Shown here: in pieces, positions 20,546 through 29,638 of the stretch
How the letters are laid out: every line of letters begins with the position of its first letter
Numbering within the stretch: the stretch's first letter is position 1
Assembly (NCBI GenBank): GCA_913053875.1
Contig: CAJXGN010000012.1
Location: 1 to 64,000, forward strand
Length of the DNA: 64,000 nt
Direction of reading: 5' to 3'
Source of the DNA: an uncultured Agromyces sp.
Lineage (GTDB): Bacteria > Actinomycetota > Actinomycetes > Actinomycetales > Microbacteriaceae
Position numbers and translations under genes: made by a program
The notes under the pieces: model-generated
The model's database searches: none
What the model was told of the DNA's origin: nothing
The model's input: only the letters and a program-made list of their open reading frames with translations

Positions 20546-21763
20546 TCAGCCCTTCCTGCTCTTGCGCTCGGCCTTCTTCGACCAGTTCGGGTTCTCCCAG
20601 ATCATCGTGCCGCCCTGTCCGAGGCCCACGCACATGGCGGTGATGCCGTAGCGCACGCCCGGCTGCTCCTCGAACTGACGCGCGAGCTGGTTCATGAGCC
20701 GCACACCCGATGAGGCGAGCGGATGCCCCAGGGCGATCGCGCCGCCCCACTGGTTGACGCGTGGGTCGTCGTCGTCGATGCCGAAGTGGTCGAGGAACGA
20801 CAGCACCTGGATCGCGAACGCCTCGTTCAGCTCGAACAATCCGATGTCGTCGATCGACAGGCCCGCCCTGCGCAGCGCCTTCTCGGTCGAGGGGACCGGT
20901 CCGATGCCCATGATCTCGGGGTCGACGCCCGCGAATCCGAAGCTCACGAGCTTCATCTTGGGGGTGAGGTCGAGCTCCGCGGCGGCGTCGGCCGAGGCGA
21001 GCAGCGCGACCGTGGCGCCGTCGTTCAGGCCCGAGGCGTTGCCCGCGGTGACGCGGCCGTGCGGCCGGAACGGGGTCTTCAGGCCTGCGAGGCCCTCCAT
21101 GGTGGTCTCGGGTCGGGGCGCCTCGTCCTTCGTGGCGAGGCCCCAGCCCTCCTCGGTGCGGATCGCGACCGGGATGAGGTCCTGCTGGATCTTGCCCGCC
21201 TCGTATGCGGCGGCGACCTTCTGCTGGCTGCCCAGCGCGAAGCGGTCGGCGCGCTCCTTCGTGAGGTGCGGGAAGCGGTCGTGGATGCGCTCGGCGGTCG
21301 CGCCCATGACGAGGGCGTCCTCCGACACGAGCTTCTCCGCGACGAACCGCGGGTTGGGGTCGACGCCGGAGCCCATCGGGTGGCGGCCCATGTGCTCGAC
21401 CCCGCCGGCGATGGCGAGGTCGTACGCGCCGTAGCCGATCGACGCGCCCATCATGGAGGCGGCGGTCATCGCGCCCGCGCACATGCGGTCGATCGAGAAG
21501 CCGGGGACCGACTTGGGGAGACCGGCGAGGATCGCCGCGCTGCGGCCGAGGGTGAGTCCCTGGTCGCCGGTCTGCGTCGTCGCGGCGATGGCGACGTCGT
21601 CGATGCGGTCCTTCGGCACGTTCGGGTTGCGCTCCAGCAGCCCGATCATCGCCTTGATCACGAGGTCGTCGGCGCGGGTGTTCCAGTACATCCCCTTCTC
21701 ACCGGCGCGGCCGAACGGGGTTCGCACCCCGTCGACGAATACGACATCAGCTCTTTCGGCCAC
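20546..21763 (-). CDS. fadA: acetyl-CoA C-acyltransferase (thiolase, FadA-like)
   Basis: A 405-residue thiolase completing the beta-oxidation cycle by thiolytic cleavage of 3-ketoacyl-CoA. The nucleophilic Cys is in DRMCAGAMTAASM; the catalytic His and second Cys lie in GGAIALGHPLASSG and TAMCVGLGQGG. GTG start at 21763 with GGAGG a few bases upstream. It is the first gene of a fadA-fadB operon. Confidence 0.93.
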   Translation of the reverse strand: MAERADVVFVDGVRTPFGRAGEKGMYWNTRADDLVIKAMIGLLERNPNVPKDRIDDVAIAATTQTGDQGLTLGRSAAILAGLPKSVPGFSIDRMCAGAMTAASMMGASIGYGAYDLAIAGGVEHMGRHPMGSGVDPNPRFVAEKLVSEDALVMGATAERIHDRFPHLTKERADRFALGSQQKVAAAYEAGKIQQDLIPVAIRTEEGWGLATKDEAPRPETTMEGLAGLKTPFRPHGRVTAGNASGLNDGATVALLASADAAAELDLTPKMKLVSFGFAGVDPEIMGIGPVPSTEKALRRAGLSIDDIGLFELNEAFAIQVLSFLDHFGIDDDDPRVNQWGGAIALGHPLASSGVRLMNQLARQFEEQPGVRYGITAMCVGLGQGGTMIWENPNWSKKAERKSRKG

Positions 21764-21839
21764 TCTGCCTCCACCTTTCGCTTCGGAACGGTCCGATCCT
21801 AGGGAGGGGGGTGTGCGCCGCGGAATCGTTTGCCGGTTC

Positions 21840-23036
21840 CTACGAACCGGCCGTGACGGCCGCGTCGTCGGCTTGGGCGGCCTCTACAAAGGCATCGGCG
21901 ATTCTCTGTGCGGTTGCGGCAACCTGCCACTCGCGCGCCCCCAGATCCACGAGCGCGGCGGCGATCGCGTCCGTCGTCGCGGGCTCGGGCGGATCCCACG
22001 CCACGCGGCGCAGGTACTCCGGCGTGAGCAGGTTCTCCACCGGCATCTCCATGGCCTCGGCGACCTCCAGCAGCGCGCGACGCGCCGGCTTCAGCCGGGC
22101 ATCCGCCTCGGGGTTCCTGGTCGACCAGGCCCGGGCGGGCGGGAGCGTGTCGGCCGGGACCCGCACCGCGGGGAGGTCGGTCGTCGATCGGCCCGACTCG
22201 ATCGCGGCCCACCAGCGGTCGATCTCGGTGCGACTCGCGCGGCCGGTGAAGGTGCGCAGCTCGGCGAGCGCGCGCTTGCTCTCGGGCATCGTCTTCGCGA
22301 CGGAGACGATGGCGGCATCGGGCACCAGGCGGCCCGGCGCGATGTCGGTGTCGCGGGCGTACTCGTCGCGCGCGGTCCAGAGTGCGCGCGCCACCGCGAG
22401 GGCGCGCTGGCCGCGCACCCCGTGGATGCCCGAGAGCCGCCGCCACGGTTCGGCGGGCGCGGGCTTCGCCTCGCGCTCGAGCACCGCCTGGAACTCCTCG
22501 GCGGCGATGGCCTGCTTGTCGGCGGCGTCGAGCGCGTCGCCCATGCGCTCGCGGACGTCGACGAGGTGCTCGACGTCGAGCGCGGCGTAGCGCAGCCACG
22601 ACTGGGGGATCGGCCGGGTGGACCAGTCCGCCGCGGAGTGCTCCTTCGCCAGCGTGATGCCGAGCAGGTCCTCGACCACCGCGGCGAGCCCGACCTTCGG
22701 GCGCCCGAGCAGCCGGGCGCCGAGTTCGGTGTCGAAGATGCGCGCCGGGTCGAGGCCGACCTCGCGCAGGCACGCGAGGTCCTGGCTCGCCGCGTGGAGG
22801 ATCCACTCCTCGCCGCCGATCGCCCGCTGCAGCGGGGCGAAGTCGCCGATGGGCGGGGGATCGAAGAGGAAGGTGCCGGCATCCCGGCGGAAGACCTGGA
22901 TGAGATAGGCGCGCTGGGAGTAGCGGAACCCGCTCGCGCGCTCGGCGTCGACGGCGACCGGACCGGTGCCCGAGGCGATCGCGTCCACGGCGTCGGCGAG
23001 GCCGTCGCGGGAGTCGATCACCTGGTAGTCAGCCAC
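21840..23036 (-). CDS. rnd: ribonuclease D family 3'-5' exonuclease
   Basis: A 398-residue DEDDy-type exoribonuclease with a C-terminal HRDC domain. Exo motifs are visible as VAVDAERASGFRYSQRAYLIQ (Exo I), ILHAASQDLACL (Exo II) and RYAALDVEHLVDV (Exo III with Tyr), and an HRDC-type segment RARALAVARALW-like around residues 215-290. The family trims tRNA 3' ends and other RNAs. The GTG start at 23036 overlaps the DUF3000 stop (TGA at 23031-23029) by eight bases, so it is translationally coupled to that gene. The dxs-rnd-DUF3000 neighbourhood is conserved in actinobacteria. Confidence 0.9.
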   Translation of the reverse strand: MADYQVIDSRDGLADAVDAIASGTGPVAVDAERASGFRYSQRAYLIQVFRRDAGTFLFDPPPIGDFAPLQRAIGGEEWILHAASQDLACLREVGLDPARIFDTELGARLLGRPKVGLAAVVEDLLGITLAKEHSAADWSTRPIPQSWLRYAALDVEHLVDVRERMGDALDAADKQAIAAEEFQAVLEREAKPAPAEPWRRLSGIHGVRGQRALAVARALWTARDEYARDTDIAPGRLVPDAAIVSVAKTMPESKRALAELRTFTGRASRTEIDRWWAAIESGRSTTDLPAVRVPADTLPPARAWSTRNPEADARLKPARRALLEVAEAMEMPVENLLTPEYLRRVAWDPPEPATTDAIAAALVDLGAREWQVAATAQRIADAFVEAAQADDAAVTAGS

Positions 23037-23619
23037 GCCGGGCCCTCTTTCGTGCGAGGAGGGTCACTCCCTCCGTCGATGGCGGAAGCCCCGCGAGCAT
23101 GCAGAGCAGTTCTCCCCAGCCTTCCACATGCGCCGCGACCTCGTGGTCGAGCGGGGTCCAGGATGCGCGCAACTCGATCTGCGCGCCGTCGCCCTGCCCG
23201 GCGAGCTCGCCGTAGCCGGTGGAGAGCACCTTTGTGGCGGTGCCGGAGGCGGCCACGTAGTGCGCGCCCCGTGCGTCGAGGGCGTCGACCAGCCACGACC
23301 AGGCGACGTCGGCGAGGAACGGGTCGAGTCCGATCTCGGTCTCGAGCGGGGCCTGCGCGAAGCAGATCACGCGGAACCGTCCGCCCCATTCCTCGGGCTC
23401 GTCCGGATCGTAGAGCAGCACGAACCGGCCGGTGCCGAGGTCGGAGTCCGAGCCGTGCGGCGCGGGCGTCACGTCGGCGGCGAGCGCGACGGCGTAGGGC
23501 GCGAGCGAGGAGGGCGCGGGGATCTCCGTGACGGCGAGCTCGGGTCTCGTCGACGAGCGGCGAAGCGCGTCGAGCGCGGCCGCGAACTCCGGGGGCGGAG
23601 GTGACGCTTGCTCGGGCAC
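23029..23619 (-). CDS. DUF3000 protein
   Basis: A 196-residue actinobacteria-specific protein of unknown function, always next to rnd. It contains VVAWSWLVDALDARGAHYVAASG-like and ELRASWTPL segments seen in the family, and a basic tail. It starts with GTG at 23619, six bases after a -10 box, so the mRNA is probably leaderless. It is co-transcribed with rnd and divergent from the alpha/beta hydrolase gene. Confidence 0.85.
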   Translation of the reverse strand: MPEQASPPPPEFAAALDALRRSSTRPELAVTEIPAPSSLAPYAVALAADVTPAPHGSDSDLGTGRFVLLYDPDEPEEWGGRFRVICFAQAPLETEIGLDPFLADVAWSWLVDALDARGAHYVAASGTATKVLSTGYGELAGQGDGAQIELRASWTPLDHEVAAHVEGWGELLCMLAGLPPSTEGVTLLARKRARRG

Positions 23620-23625
23620 GTGTGC

Positions 23626-23635
23626 AGACTAGAGT
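23626..23635. promoter_or_regulatory. overlapping divergent -10 boxes
   Basis: The short inverted repeat AGACT-AG-AGTCT (23626-23637) contains TAGTCT on the minus strand (23631-23626), six bases from the DUF3000 GTG, and TAGAGT on the plus strand (23630-23635), 63 bases before the hydrolase GTG. The two boxes share two base pairs, so polymerase can occupy only one direction at a time. Confidence 0.55.
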
Positions 23636-23698
23636 CTCGGGAGGGGAGCGCGGCAGCGGCACGCCGTCGCTGGCGGTCACGGACGTGAGGGGGAGCAC

Positions 23699-24955
23699 GT
23701 GGGCAACGGGGTGCGGTCGGCGAGGACGGATGCGGCCACGGAGGGCGCCCGCGCGGTGCTCGGCATCGCGGCCGGCGGAGCCATCGCGCTCTCCGCAGTG
23801 CTGGGCGCGGTCGGCGCCGCGTCCTCCCTGCTCGCGTCGTTCGTCGCGCGGGCCGTGGTCACCCCGTCGCGCTACAAGATCGAGGACACGCGCGTCGTCG
23901 CCGTCGACGCCGCCCGCCACGAGGTCACCCTCGGGGCGACCCCCGATGCGCGCATGCGCGGCGAGTACTCGTTCTGGTTCCACCAGGACACCGGCCACGC
24001 TCGCCTGGGCGACGTGCTCGAGGAGACGCCCACGATCGTGCGTCGACGACTCCTCGGGGTCGACTTCGGCGTGCTCGCCACCGCGCATCGCGGCCGGTTC
24101 AGCGGCTGGTTCCACCTCGGCCCGTGGGAACTCGGGCACCCGTACCGCGACGTCATGATCGACACCCCGCTGGGTCCGGCGCCGGCGTGGCTCGTGCCCG
24201 CCGCCGAGGACTCGGGTCGCTGGATCATCCACGTGCACGGACGCGCGGTGCGTCGCCAGGAGTGCCTGCGCGGACTCCCCGCGGCGCACGCGGCGGGCTT
24301 CACGTCGCTCGTGGTGAGCTACCGCAACGACGGCGAGGCGCCCGAGAGCCCCGACGGACGCTACCGGCTGGGCGACACCGAGTGGCTCGACGTCGACGCG
24401 GCGATCGAGTTCGCGCTCGCCAACGGCGCCCGCGAGATCGTGCTCATGGGGTGGTCGATGGGCGGCGCGATCGTGCTGCAGACCGTGCTGCGCTCACGGC
24501 GCGCACGCGAGGCGGTCGTCGGCGTGGTGCTGGAGTCGCCCGCGATCGACTGGCACGACATCCTGTCGTACCAGGGCGCGTCGTACCGGCTGCCCCAGCC
24601 GCTGACGCGCCTGGTCATCTCCATGCTCTCGAGTCGGTGGGGCAGGCTCTTCACGGGCCTCGGCGCGCCGATCGGCTTCGACCGCCTCGACGTGGTCGCA
24701 CGTGCCGCCGAGTTCGACCTGCCGATGCTGCTGTTCCACAGCGAGGACGACGGCTTCGTGCCGGTCGCCGGGTCGGACCGGCTGGCCGCCGCACGCCCCG
24801 ACCTCATCACGTACGAGCGCTTCACGCGCGCCCGCCACACGAAGCTGTGGAACGACGACCCGGTGCGCTGGAACGGCGCGCTCGCGGTCTGGCTCGGCGA
24901 GCTCGCGCGCGGGGAGACGCCCGCCGAGCGTGCCACCGAGCCGGCGCACGGCTGA
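23699..24955 (+). CDS. alpha/beta hydrolase, membrane-anchored
   Basis: A 418-residue protein with an N-terminal hydrophobic segment (about 20-50) and an alpha/beta-hydrolase domain after about 150. The nucleophile elbow GWSMGG, an acid in FHSEDDGFVP and a His in RARHTKLWND form a complete catalytic triad. The middle (residues 60-150) is a family-specific region without a domain I recognise. Substrate unknown; an esterase, peptidase or thioesterase role would all fit. GTG start at 23699 preceded by GGGGGAG. Confidence 0.75.
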   Translation: MGNGVRSARTDAATEGARAVLGIAAGGAIALSAVLGAVGAASSLLASFVARAVVTPSRYKIEDTRVVAVDAARHEVTLGATPDARMRGEYSFWFHQDTGHARLGDVLEETPTIVRRRLLGVDFGVLATAHRGRFSGWFHLGPWELGHPYRDVMIDTPLGPAPAWLVPAAEDSGRWIIHVHGRAVRRQECLRGLPAAHAAGFTSLVVSYRNDGEAPESPDGRYRLGDTEWLDVDAAIEFALANGAREIVLMGWSMGGAIVLQTVLRSRRAREAVVGVVLESPAIDWHDILSYQGASYRLPQPLTRLVISMLSSRWGRLFTGLGAPIGFDRLDVVARAAEFDLPMLLFHSEDDGFVPVAGSDRLAAARPDLITYERFTRARHTKLWNDDPVRWNGALAVWLGELARGETPAERATEPAHG

Positions 24956-24959
24956 GCGC

Positions 24960-25406
24960 TCAGGCGGCGGCGGCCCGCTTGAGCTGCGCCTTGATGCGTG
25001 CGAGCATCGCCGTCATGCCGCGGATGCGCAGCGGCGACACCGCCTCGGTCAGGCCCAGCGACTGCGGGTAGTCGCCGGGAACGGCCAGCACGTCCTCGAC
25101 CGAGAGGCCGTCGAGCCCCTGCGCGAGGATCGAGGCGAACCCGCGGGTCGTGGGCGCCTCGACCGGCGCGGTCGCGTGCAGGTGCACGGCCCCCGAGGCA
25201 TCCGTCTCGCTGAAGATGTAGACCGGCGACTGGCACTCCTCGACGCGCTCGAACAGGTCGGGGTGGTCGCGATACCGCTCCGGCAGCTCGGGGAGCTCCT
25301 GCGAGAACTCGAGCAGCAGCTGCAGGCGATCGCGCACGCCGAGCGCGAGGAAGTCGTCGCGGATCTCGGCGAGCTGTGCGGGGAGTGCGGTCGTCATCGC
25401 GTCCAT
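24960..25406 (-). CDS. sufE: SufE-like Fe-S assembly sulfur acceptor
   Basis: A 148-residue SufE-family protein that accepts persulfide sulfur from a cysteine desulfurase for Fe-S cluster building. The acceptor Cys is in RVEECQSPVYIF, and the fold continues to the C-terminal RGMTAMLARIKAQL. A second ATG at 25397 is an equally plausible start. It follows the rhodanese gene by 34 bp, a pairing common in actinobacteria, suggesting shared handling of sulfane sulfur. Confidence 0.88.
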   Translation of the reverse strand: MDAMTTALPAQLAEIRDDFLALGVRDRLQLLLEFSQELPELPERYRDHPDLFERVEECQSPVYIFSETDASGAVHLHATAPVEAPTTRGFASILAQGLDGLSVEDVLAVPGDYPQSLGLTEAVSPLRIRGMTAMLARIKAQLKRAAAA

Positions 25407-25440
25407 TCTCCCACCGCCGGCGGCACGGGGGCCCGCACGG

Positions 25441-26340
25441 TCACCGACCGGGCACCACGCCCGGCGCGGTGCCGGTCGCGATCGGCACGCGCACCGCGCT
25501 GCCCCACTCGGTCCACGAACCGTCGTAGTTGCGCACGTTCTCGAATCCGAGCAGGTGGGTGAGCACGAACCAGGTGTGGCTCGAGCGCTCGCCGATGCGG
25601 CAGTACGCGATCACGTCGTCGCCGTCGGCGAGACCGGCCTCGCCCTTGTAGATGGCATCGAGCTCGTCACGGGTGCGGAAGGTGGCGTCGGGCGCCGCCG
25701 CACGGGCCCAGGGCACGGATGCCGCCGAGGGGATGTGCCCGCCGCGCAGCGCGCTCTCGTCGGGGTACGCGGGCATGTGGGTGCGCTCGCCGCTGTACTC
25801 CTCGGGGGAGCGCACGTCGATGAGCGGGTTGCCGAGGTGTGCGAGCACGTCCTCCTTGAAGGCGCGCACGGTCGCGTCGTCGCGCTCCACCACCGGGTAG
25901 TCGACGGATGCCGGTGCCGGCACCTCCGTCGTCAGCTCGCGCCCCTCGGCGACCCACAGGTCGCGTCCGCCGTCGAGCAGGCGGACGTCCTCGTGGCCGA
26001 ACAGCGTGAACACCCACAGCGCGTAGGCCGCCCACCAGTTGTTCTTGTCGCCGTAGACGACGATCGTCGTGTCGCGCGAGATGCCCTTCGAGCCCAGCAG
26101 CGCGGCGAACTGCTCGCCGTCGACGTAGTCGCGCACGACGGGATCGTTGAGGTCGGTGTGCCAGTCGATCTTCACGGCGCCGGGGATGTGGCCGGTCTCG
26201 TAGAGCAGGACGTCCTCGTCGGACTCGACGACCACGAGACCGGGGTCGCCGAGGTGCTCGACGAGCCAGTCGGCCGACACGAGCCGCTCGGGGTGGGCGT
26301 AGGCGCGGAACTTCTCGGCGGGGTCGGGTGCGACGGTCAT
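25441..26340 (-). CDS. sseA: thiosulfate/3-mercaptopyruvate sulfurtransferase
   Basis: A 299-residue tandem rhodanese. The N-terminal domain (about 15-135) is non-catalytic ([14 protein letters not shown] where a Cys loop would be); the C-terminal domain carries the active-site loop [13 protein letters not shown] with the persulfide-forming Cys. The ATG at 26340 has GGAGG five bases upstream. It transfers sulfur from thiosulfate or mercaptopyruvate and is in an operon with sufE. Confidence 0.9.
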   Translation of the reverse strand: MTVAPDPAEKFRAYAHPERLVSADWLVEHLGDPGLVVVESDEDVLLYETGHIPGAVKIDWHTDLNDPVVRDYVDGEQFAALLGSKGISRDTTIVVYGDKNNWWAAYALWVFTLFGHEDVRLLDGGRDLWVAEGRELTTEVPAPASVDYPVVERDDATVRAFKEDVLAHLGNPLIDVRSPEEYSGERTHMPAYPDESALRGGHIPSAASVPWARAAAPDATFRTRDELDAIYKGEAGLADGDDVIAYCRIGERSSHTWFVLTHLLGFENVRNYDGSWTEWGSAVRVPIATGTAPGVVPGR

Positions 26341-26391
26341 CGTGGCCTCCTGGAGTCGCCCGTTCGGGCGGGGCGGATGGTGGGAGCGGAT

Positions 26392-26397
26392 TAGGCT
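26392..26397 (+). promoter_or_regulatory. candidate -10 box upstream of zapE
   Basis: TAGGCT lies 85 bases before the zapE GTG in the 141-bp divergent gap between sseA and zapE. The gap also holds a short self-complementary run (CGCCCGTTCGGGCG); nothing else is evident. Confidence 0.35.
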
Positions 26398-26481
26398 GGT
26401 GGCCGATCCACATCGAATGTACGCGGAGGGTGGGTCCCTGTCAGGGGGACTGTAACCCGGTGCAACACGGAGGCCCACAAG

Positions 26482-27534
26482 GTGAGTTCGACCACGCCCG
26501 GCACGATCGTCCGTCTCGTCGACCGGGATCCGTCGATCACGGGTGCGGAGATCGCCGCGGAGCTCGTGCCGCCGCCGCAGTTCGCGCACGCGAGCTTCGA
26601 GTCGTACCGCCCCGACCTCGACTATCCGTCGCAGCAGGCGGCGGTCGACCGGCTCAGGGCCTTCGCGGGTGCGTGGACGTCGGGCCAGCGACCGGGCGGC
26701 TTCTTCTCGTGGAACCGGAAGGCGAAGCCCGAGCTGCCGGGCGTGTACCTCGACGGCGGGTTCGGCGTCGGCAAGACCCACCTGCTGGCGGCGCTCTGGC
26801 ACACGGCCCCGGGCCGGAAGTACTTCGGCACGTTCATCGAGTACACGGCGCTCGTGGGCGCACTCGGGTACGCCAACGCGGTCTCGCTGCTCCGCGGGGC
26901 GGAGCTCATCTGCATCGACGAGTTCGAGCTCGACGACCCGGGCGACACGATGCTCATGACCCGCCTGCTGGGCGAGCTCATGGCGAGCGGCACGCGGGTG
27001 GCGGCGACGTCGAACACCCCGCCGAACGCGCTCGGGGAGGGGCGGTTCGCGGCGGCCGACTTCCTGCGCGAGATCCAGGCGCTCTCGAGCAACTTCGAGA
27101 CGCTGCGCATCGACGGACTCGACTACCGTCGGCGCGACACGACCGGCGAGGCCGTCGCGGTCGACGAGGAGTCGCTGCGCCGGAGCGTGGCCGCGCTCGC
27201 GGAACGCGGGCACACCGTCGCCGTCGCGGGCTTCGATGAGCTGATCGCGCATCTCGCCACGGTGCATCCGTCGAAGTACATCCGGATGATCGAGGGCCTC
27301 GAGGTGCTCGCGATCGAGGACGCCCACGTGCTGCACGACCAGAACGCGGCCCTCCGCCTCGTGGCGTTCGTCGACCGGCTGTACGACGCCGAGGTGCCGA
27401 TCGTCTCGAGCGGCGCGGCGCTCAGCGAGGTGTTCGACGACGACATGCTCGGCGGCGGCTACCGCAAGAAGTACCTGCGCTCGATGTCGCGCCTGGTCGC
27501 GCTGACGACGGGTGAGCTGCCGCCGCACGACTGA
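26482..27534 (+). CDS. zapE: ZapE / AFG1-type ATPase
   Basis: A 350-residue P-loop ATPase. Walker A is [11 protein letters not shown], Walker B is [14 protein letters not shown] (characteristic of AFG1/ZapE), and [14 protein letters not shown] is the sensor region. In E. coli ZapE modulates Z-ring dynamics; the mitochondrial homologue AFG1 acts in protein quality control, so the role here is by homology only. GTG start at 26482 with ACGGAGG upstream. The protein is monocistronic; the 264-bp gap that follows contains the amt control region. Confidence 0.88.
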   Translation: MSSTTPGTIVRLVDRDPSITGAEIAAELVPPPQFAHASFESYRPDLDYPSQQAAVDRLRAFAGAWTSGQRPGGFFSWNRKAKPELPGVYLDGGFGVGKTHLLAALWHTAPGRKYFGTFIEYTALVGALGYANAVSLLRGAELICIDEFELDDPGDTMLMTRLLGELMASGTRVAATSNTPPNALGEGRFAAADFLREIQALSSNFETLRIDGLDYRRRDTTGEAVAVDEESLRRSVAALAERGHTVAVAGFDELIAHLATVHPSKYIRMIEGLEVLAIEDAHVLHDQNAALRLVAFVDRLYDAEVPIVSSGAALSEVFDDDMLGGGYRKKYLRSMSRLVALTTGELPPHD

Positions 27535-27661
27535 CGGCGGCCACGCGGGCGTGTTGCGCGGATCCATTGCACGGTGGCCCGCCGGCGCGCTCGTTCGGTG
27601 CGTGCTCTTGGGGCATCCTCCCTGCGCTGCGAAACATCCTGTTTACATAACGCCGTTCTTC

Positions 27662-27677
27662 GTAACAGACGCGAAAC
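27662..27677 (+). promoter_or_regulatory. GlnR-type binding site upstream of amt
   Basis: GTAAC-N6-GAAAC matches the actinobacterial GlnR half-site pattern gTnAC-n6-GaAAc exactly. A second element, GAAAC-N6-TTTAC, lies just upstream (27631-27646), and further GAAAC pentamers occur at 27696-27700 and 27717-27721. All sit 80-170 bp before the ammonium transporter, which is a classical GlnR target. An AmtR-type site was not seen. Confidence 0.6.
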
Positions 27678-27798
27678 ACTCTCGGCATCCTGACTGAAAC
27701 GTCGCGGCACCATTCTGAAACCCGTACCCGCGCCGGAACCCGAATCCGTCGGACCTTCGCGGGGCTCCCCTGCAAATCCGAGAGGTGTGAGGATACGA

Positions 27799-29025
27799 AT
27801 GGAATCGGGCAACATCGCATGGGCCGTCACAGCGACGGCTCTTGTGCTCTTCATGACGCCGGGCGTGGCGTTCTTCTATGGCGGCTTGGTCAAGGCCAAG
27901 AGCGTCGTCAGCATGATGATGATGAGCTTCGGCGCAATGGGTCTCATCAGCGTGCTGTGGGTGCTCTACGGCTTCAACATGAGCGCTGTCGGCGGCGTCT
28001 GGGACTTCTCGGGCAACCCGTTCAGCGACTTCGCGCTGGCGGGCCTCGCAACCGGTGAGACCGCGAACGGCGACCTGCTCGGCGTGGTCTTCGGCGCGAC
28101 CTTCGCCATCATCACCGTCGCGCTGATCTCCGGCGCCATCGCCGACCGTGCCAAGTTCGGATCGTGGATGATCTTCGCCGGCATCTGGGCGACGGTCGTG
28201 TACTTCCCGGTCGCGGCCTGGGTCTGGGGCGGTGGCTGGATCCTCAGCCTCGGCGACGAGATCGGCCTGCCGGGCGTCATCGACTACGCGGGTGGTACCG
28301 CGGTCCACATCAACGCCGGTGCCGCGGCGCTCGCCCTCGCGCTGGTCCTCGGCAAGCGCGTCGGCTTCGCCAAGGGCATGGACCAGCCGCACAACGTGCC
28401 GCTGACCCTCATCGGCGCCTCGGTGCTGTGGTTCGGCTGGTTCGGCTTCAACGCCGGTGCCGAGTTCCTCGCCGAGGGCATGCCCGGCGTCGGCCTCATC
28501 GCCACGAACACGCTCGTCGCGACCGCTGCGGCCATCCTCGGCTGGCTCGTCATCGAGAAGGTCAAGGACGGCAAGCCCACCGCCGTCGGCGCCGCTTCGG
28601 GTGCCGTCGCCGGTCTGGTCGCCATCACCCCGGCCTGCGCCAACCTGACCCCGGGCTGGGCCACCCTGCTCGGCGTCGTCGCCGGTGCCGTCTGCGCTCT
28701 GGCGATCGAGCTGAAGTTCAAGCTCGGCTACGACGACTCGCTCGACGTGGTCGGCATCCACCTCGTCGGTGGTCTCATCGGTACGCTCTACCTCGGCTTC
28801 TTCGCCATCGACACCGGCCTCTTCACCGGTGGCGACTTCGGCCAGCTGGCCGTCCAGGCGATCGCCGCGTTCGGCGTGCTGATCTACTCGTTCGTCGTGG
28901 CCTTCATCCTGGGCTTCGCGATCGAGAAGACCATCGGCTTCCGCGTGAAGAACGAGGACGAGCTCGCCGGCATCGACACCGTCGTGCACGGTGGCGAGGG
29001 CTACAAGCTCGAGACCTCGGTCTGA
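27799..29025 (+). CDS. amt: ammonium transporter
   Basis: A 408-residue Amt/Rh channel with about eleven hydrophobic helices (for example VTATALVLFMTPGVAFFYGGL, AVHINAGAAALALAL, IYSFVVAFILGFAIE). The first twin His is in GGTAVHINAG and the second in VVGIHLVGGLIG. The ATG at 27799 is preferred (GAGG six bases upstream) to an in-frame GTG at 27787. No glnK/glnD follows, unlike in many actinobacteria; a strong hairpin ends the transcript. Expression is probably nitrogen-controlled through the GlnR-like site upstream. Confidence 0.95.
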   Translation: MESGNIAWAVTATALVLFMTPGVAFFYGGLVKAKSVVSMMMMSFGAMGLISVLWVLYGFNMSAVGGVWDFSGNPFSDFALAGLATGETANGDLLGVVFGATFAIITVALISGAIADRAKFGSWMIFAGIWATVVYFPVAAWVWGGGWILSLGDEIGLPGVIDYAGGTAVHINAGAAALALALVLGKRVGFAKGMDQPHNVPLTLIGASVLWFGWFGFNAGAEFLAEGMPGVGLIATNTLVATAAAILGWLVIEKVKDGKPTAVGAASGAVAGLVAITPACANLTPGWATLLGVVAGAVCALAIELKFKLGYDDSLDVVGIHLVGGLIGTLYLGFFAIDTGLFTGGDFGQLAVQAIAAFGVLIYSFVVAFILGFAIEKTIGFRVKNEDELAGIDTVVHGGEGYKLETSV

Positions 29026-29073
29026 GATCGACCCGGGTCGCGCGGCACCCTGGGTCGCGCGACCTGATCGTCC

Positions 29074-29109
29074 CGAACGGGCGGTGGGAACCATCCCACC
29101 GCCCGTTCG
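29074..29109 (+). terminator. terminator after amt
   Basis: Perfect 16-bp inverted repeat (29074-29089 and 29094-29109) with an ACCA loop, 49 bp after the amt stop. No T run follows, as is common for high-GC actinobacteria. Confidence 0.8.
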
Positions 29110-29167
29110 GCGTATCCGGGGGCATTCCGTAGCGAGACCCTGTCGGCCGGGCCGTCGGACGGCCAAG

Positions 29168-29638
29168 ATGAGAGGCATGGAACCCGAGCCGGCGCGGCGG
29201 GACCGCGCACTCATCGGCATCGCGATCGCGATCGCCGTCGTGGTCGTGGCCGCGATCGTGGCAGTGCTCCTGCGCCCCACCGCCGAACGACTCGACGCGT
29301 CGACGCCCGAGGGGGTCGTGCAGGCGTACAGCGAAGCGGTGATCGACGGCGACGCGCGCGCGGCGCGCGGGTACCTGGTGCCGGAGGTCGCCGAAGGCTG
29401 CGAACGGGTGGACGGCGTCTCGGACGGCGAGGTGCGCGTCGTGCTCGTCTCCGCGACGGAGGACGCCTCGACGGCCGACGTGCGCGTGTCGATCGTCACG
29501 ACCTACGGCGGCGGCCTGTTCGGCCCCGACGAGTACCGTACCGACGGTCGGTTCGACCTCGTGCGGGTCGGCGACGAATGGCGCATCGAGACGGCGCCGT
29601 GGGAGCTTTCCGTCTGCGCCCCCGGGAGCACCGGGTGA
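29168..29638 (+). CDS. small membrane-anchored hypothetical protein
   Basis: A 156-residue protein with one N-terminal transmembrane segment (ALIGIAIAIAVVVVAAIVAVLL, quoted in part) and an extracytoplasmic domain that looks like an NTF2/DUF4878-type fold (STPEGVVQAYSEAVIDGDARAA, then VGDEWRIETAPWEL). Such domains occur in small secreted or periplasmic proteins of unknown ligand. It overlaps the next gene by four bases (GTGA), so the two are coupled. A second ATG at 29177 is possible. Confidence 0.7.
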   Translation: MRGMEPEPARRDRALIGIAIAIAVVVVAAIVAVLLRPTAERLDASTPEGVVQAYSEAVIDGDARAARGYLVPEVAEGCERVDGVSDGEVRVVLVSATEDASTADVRVSIVTTYGGGLFGPDEYRTDGRFDLVRVGDEWRIETAPWELSVCAPGSTG

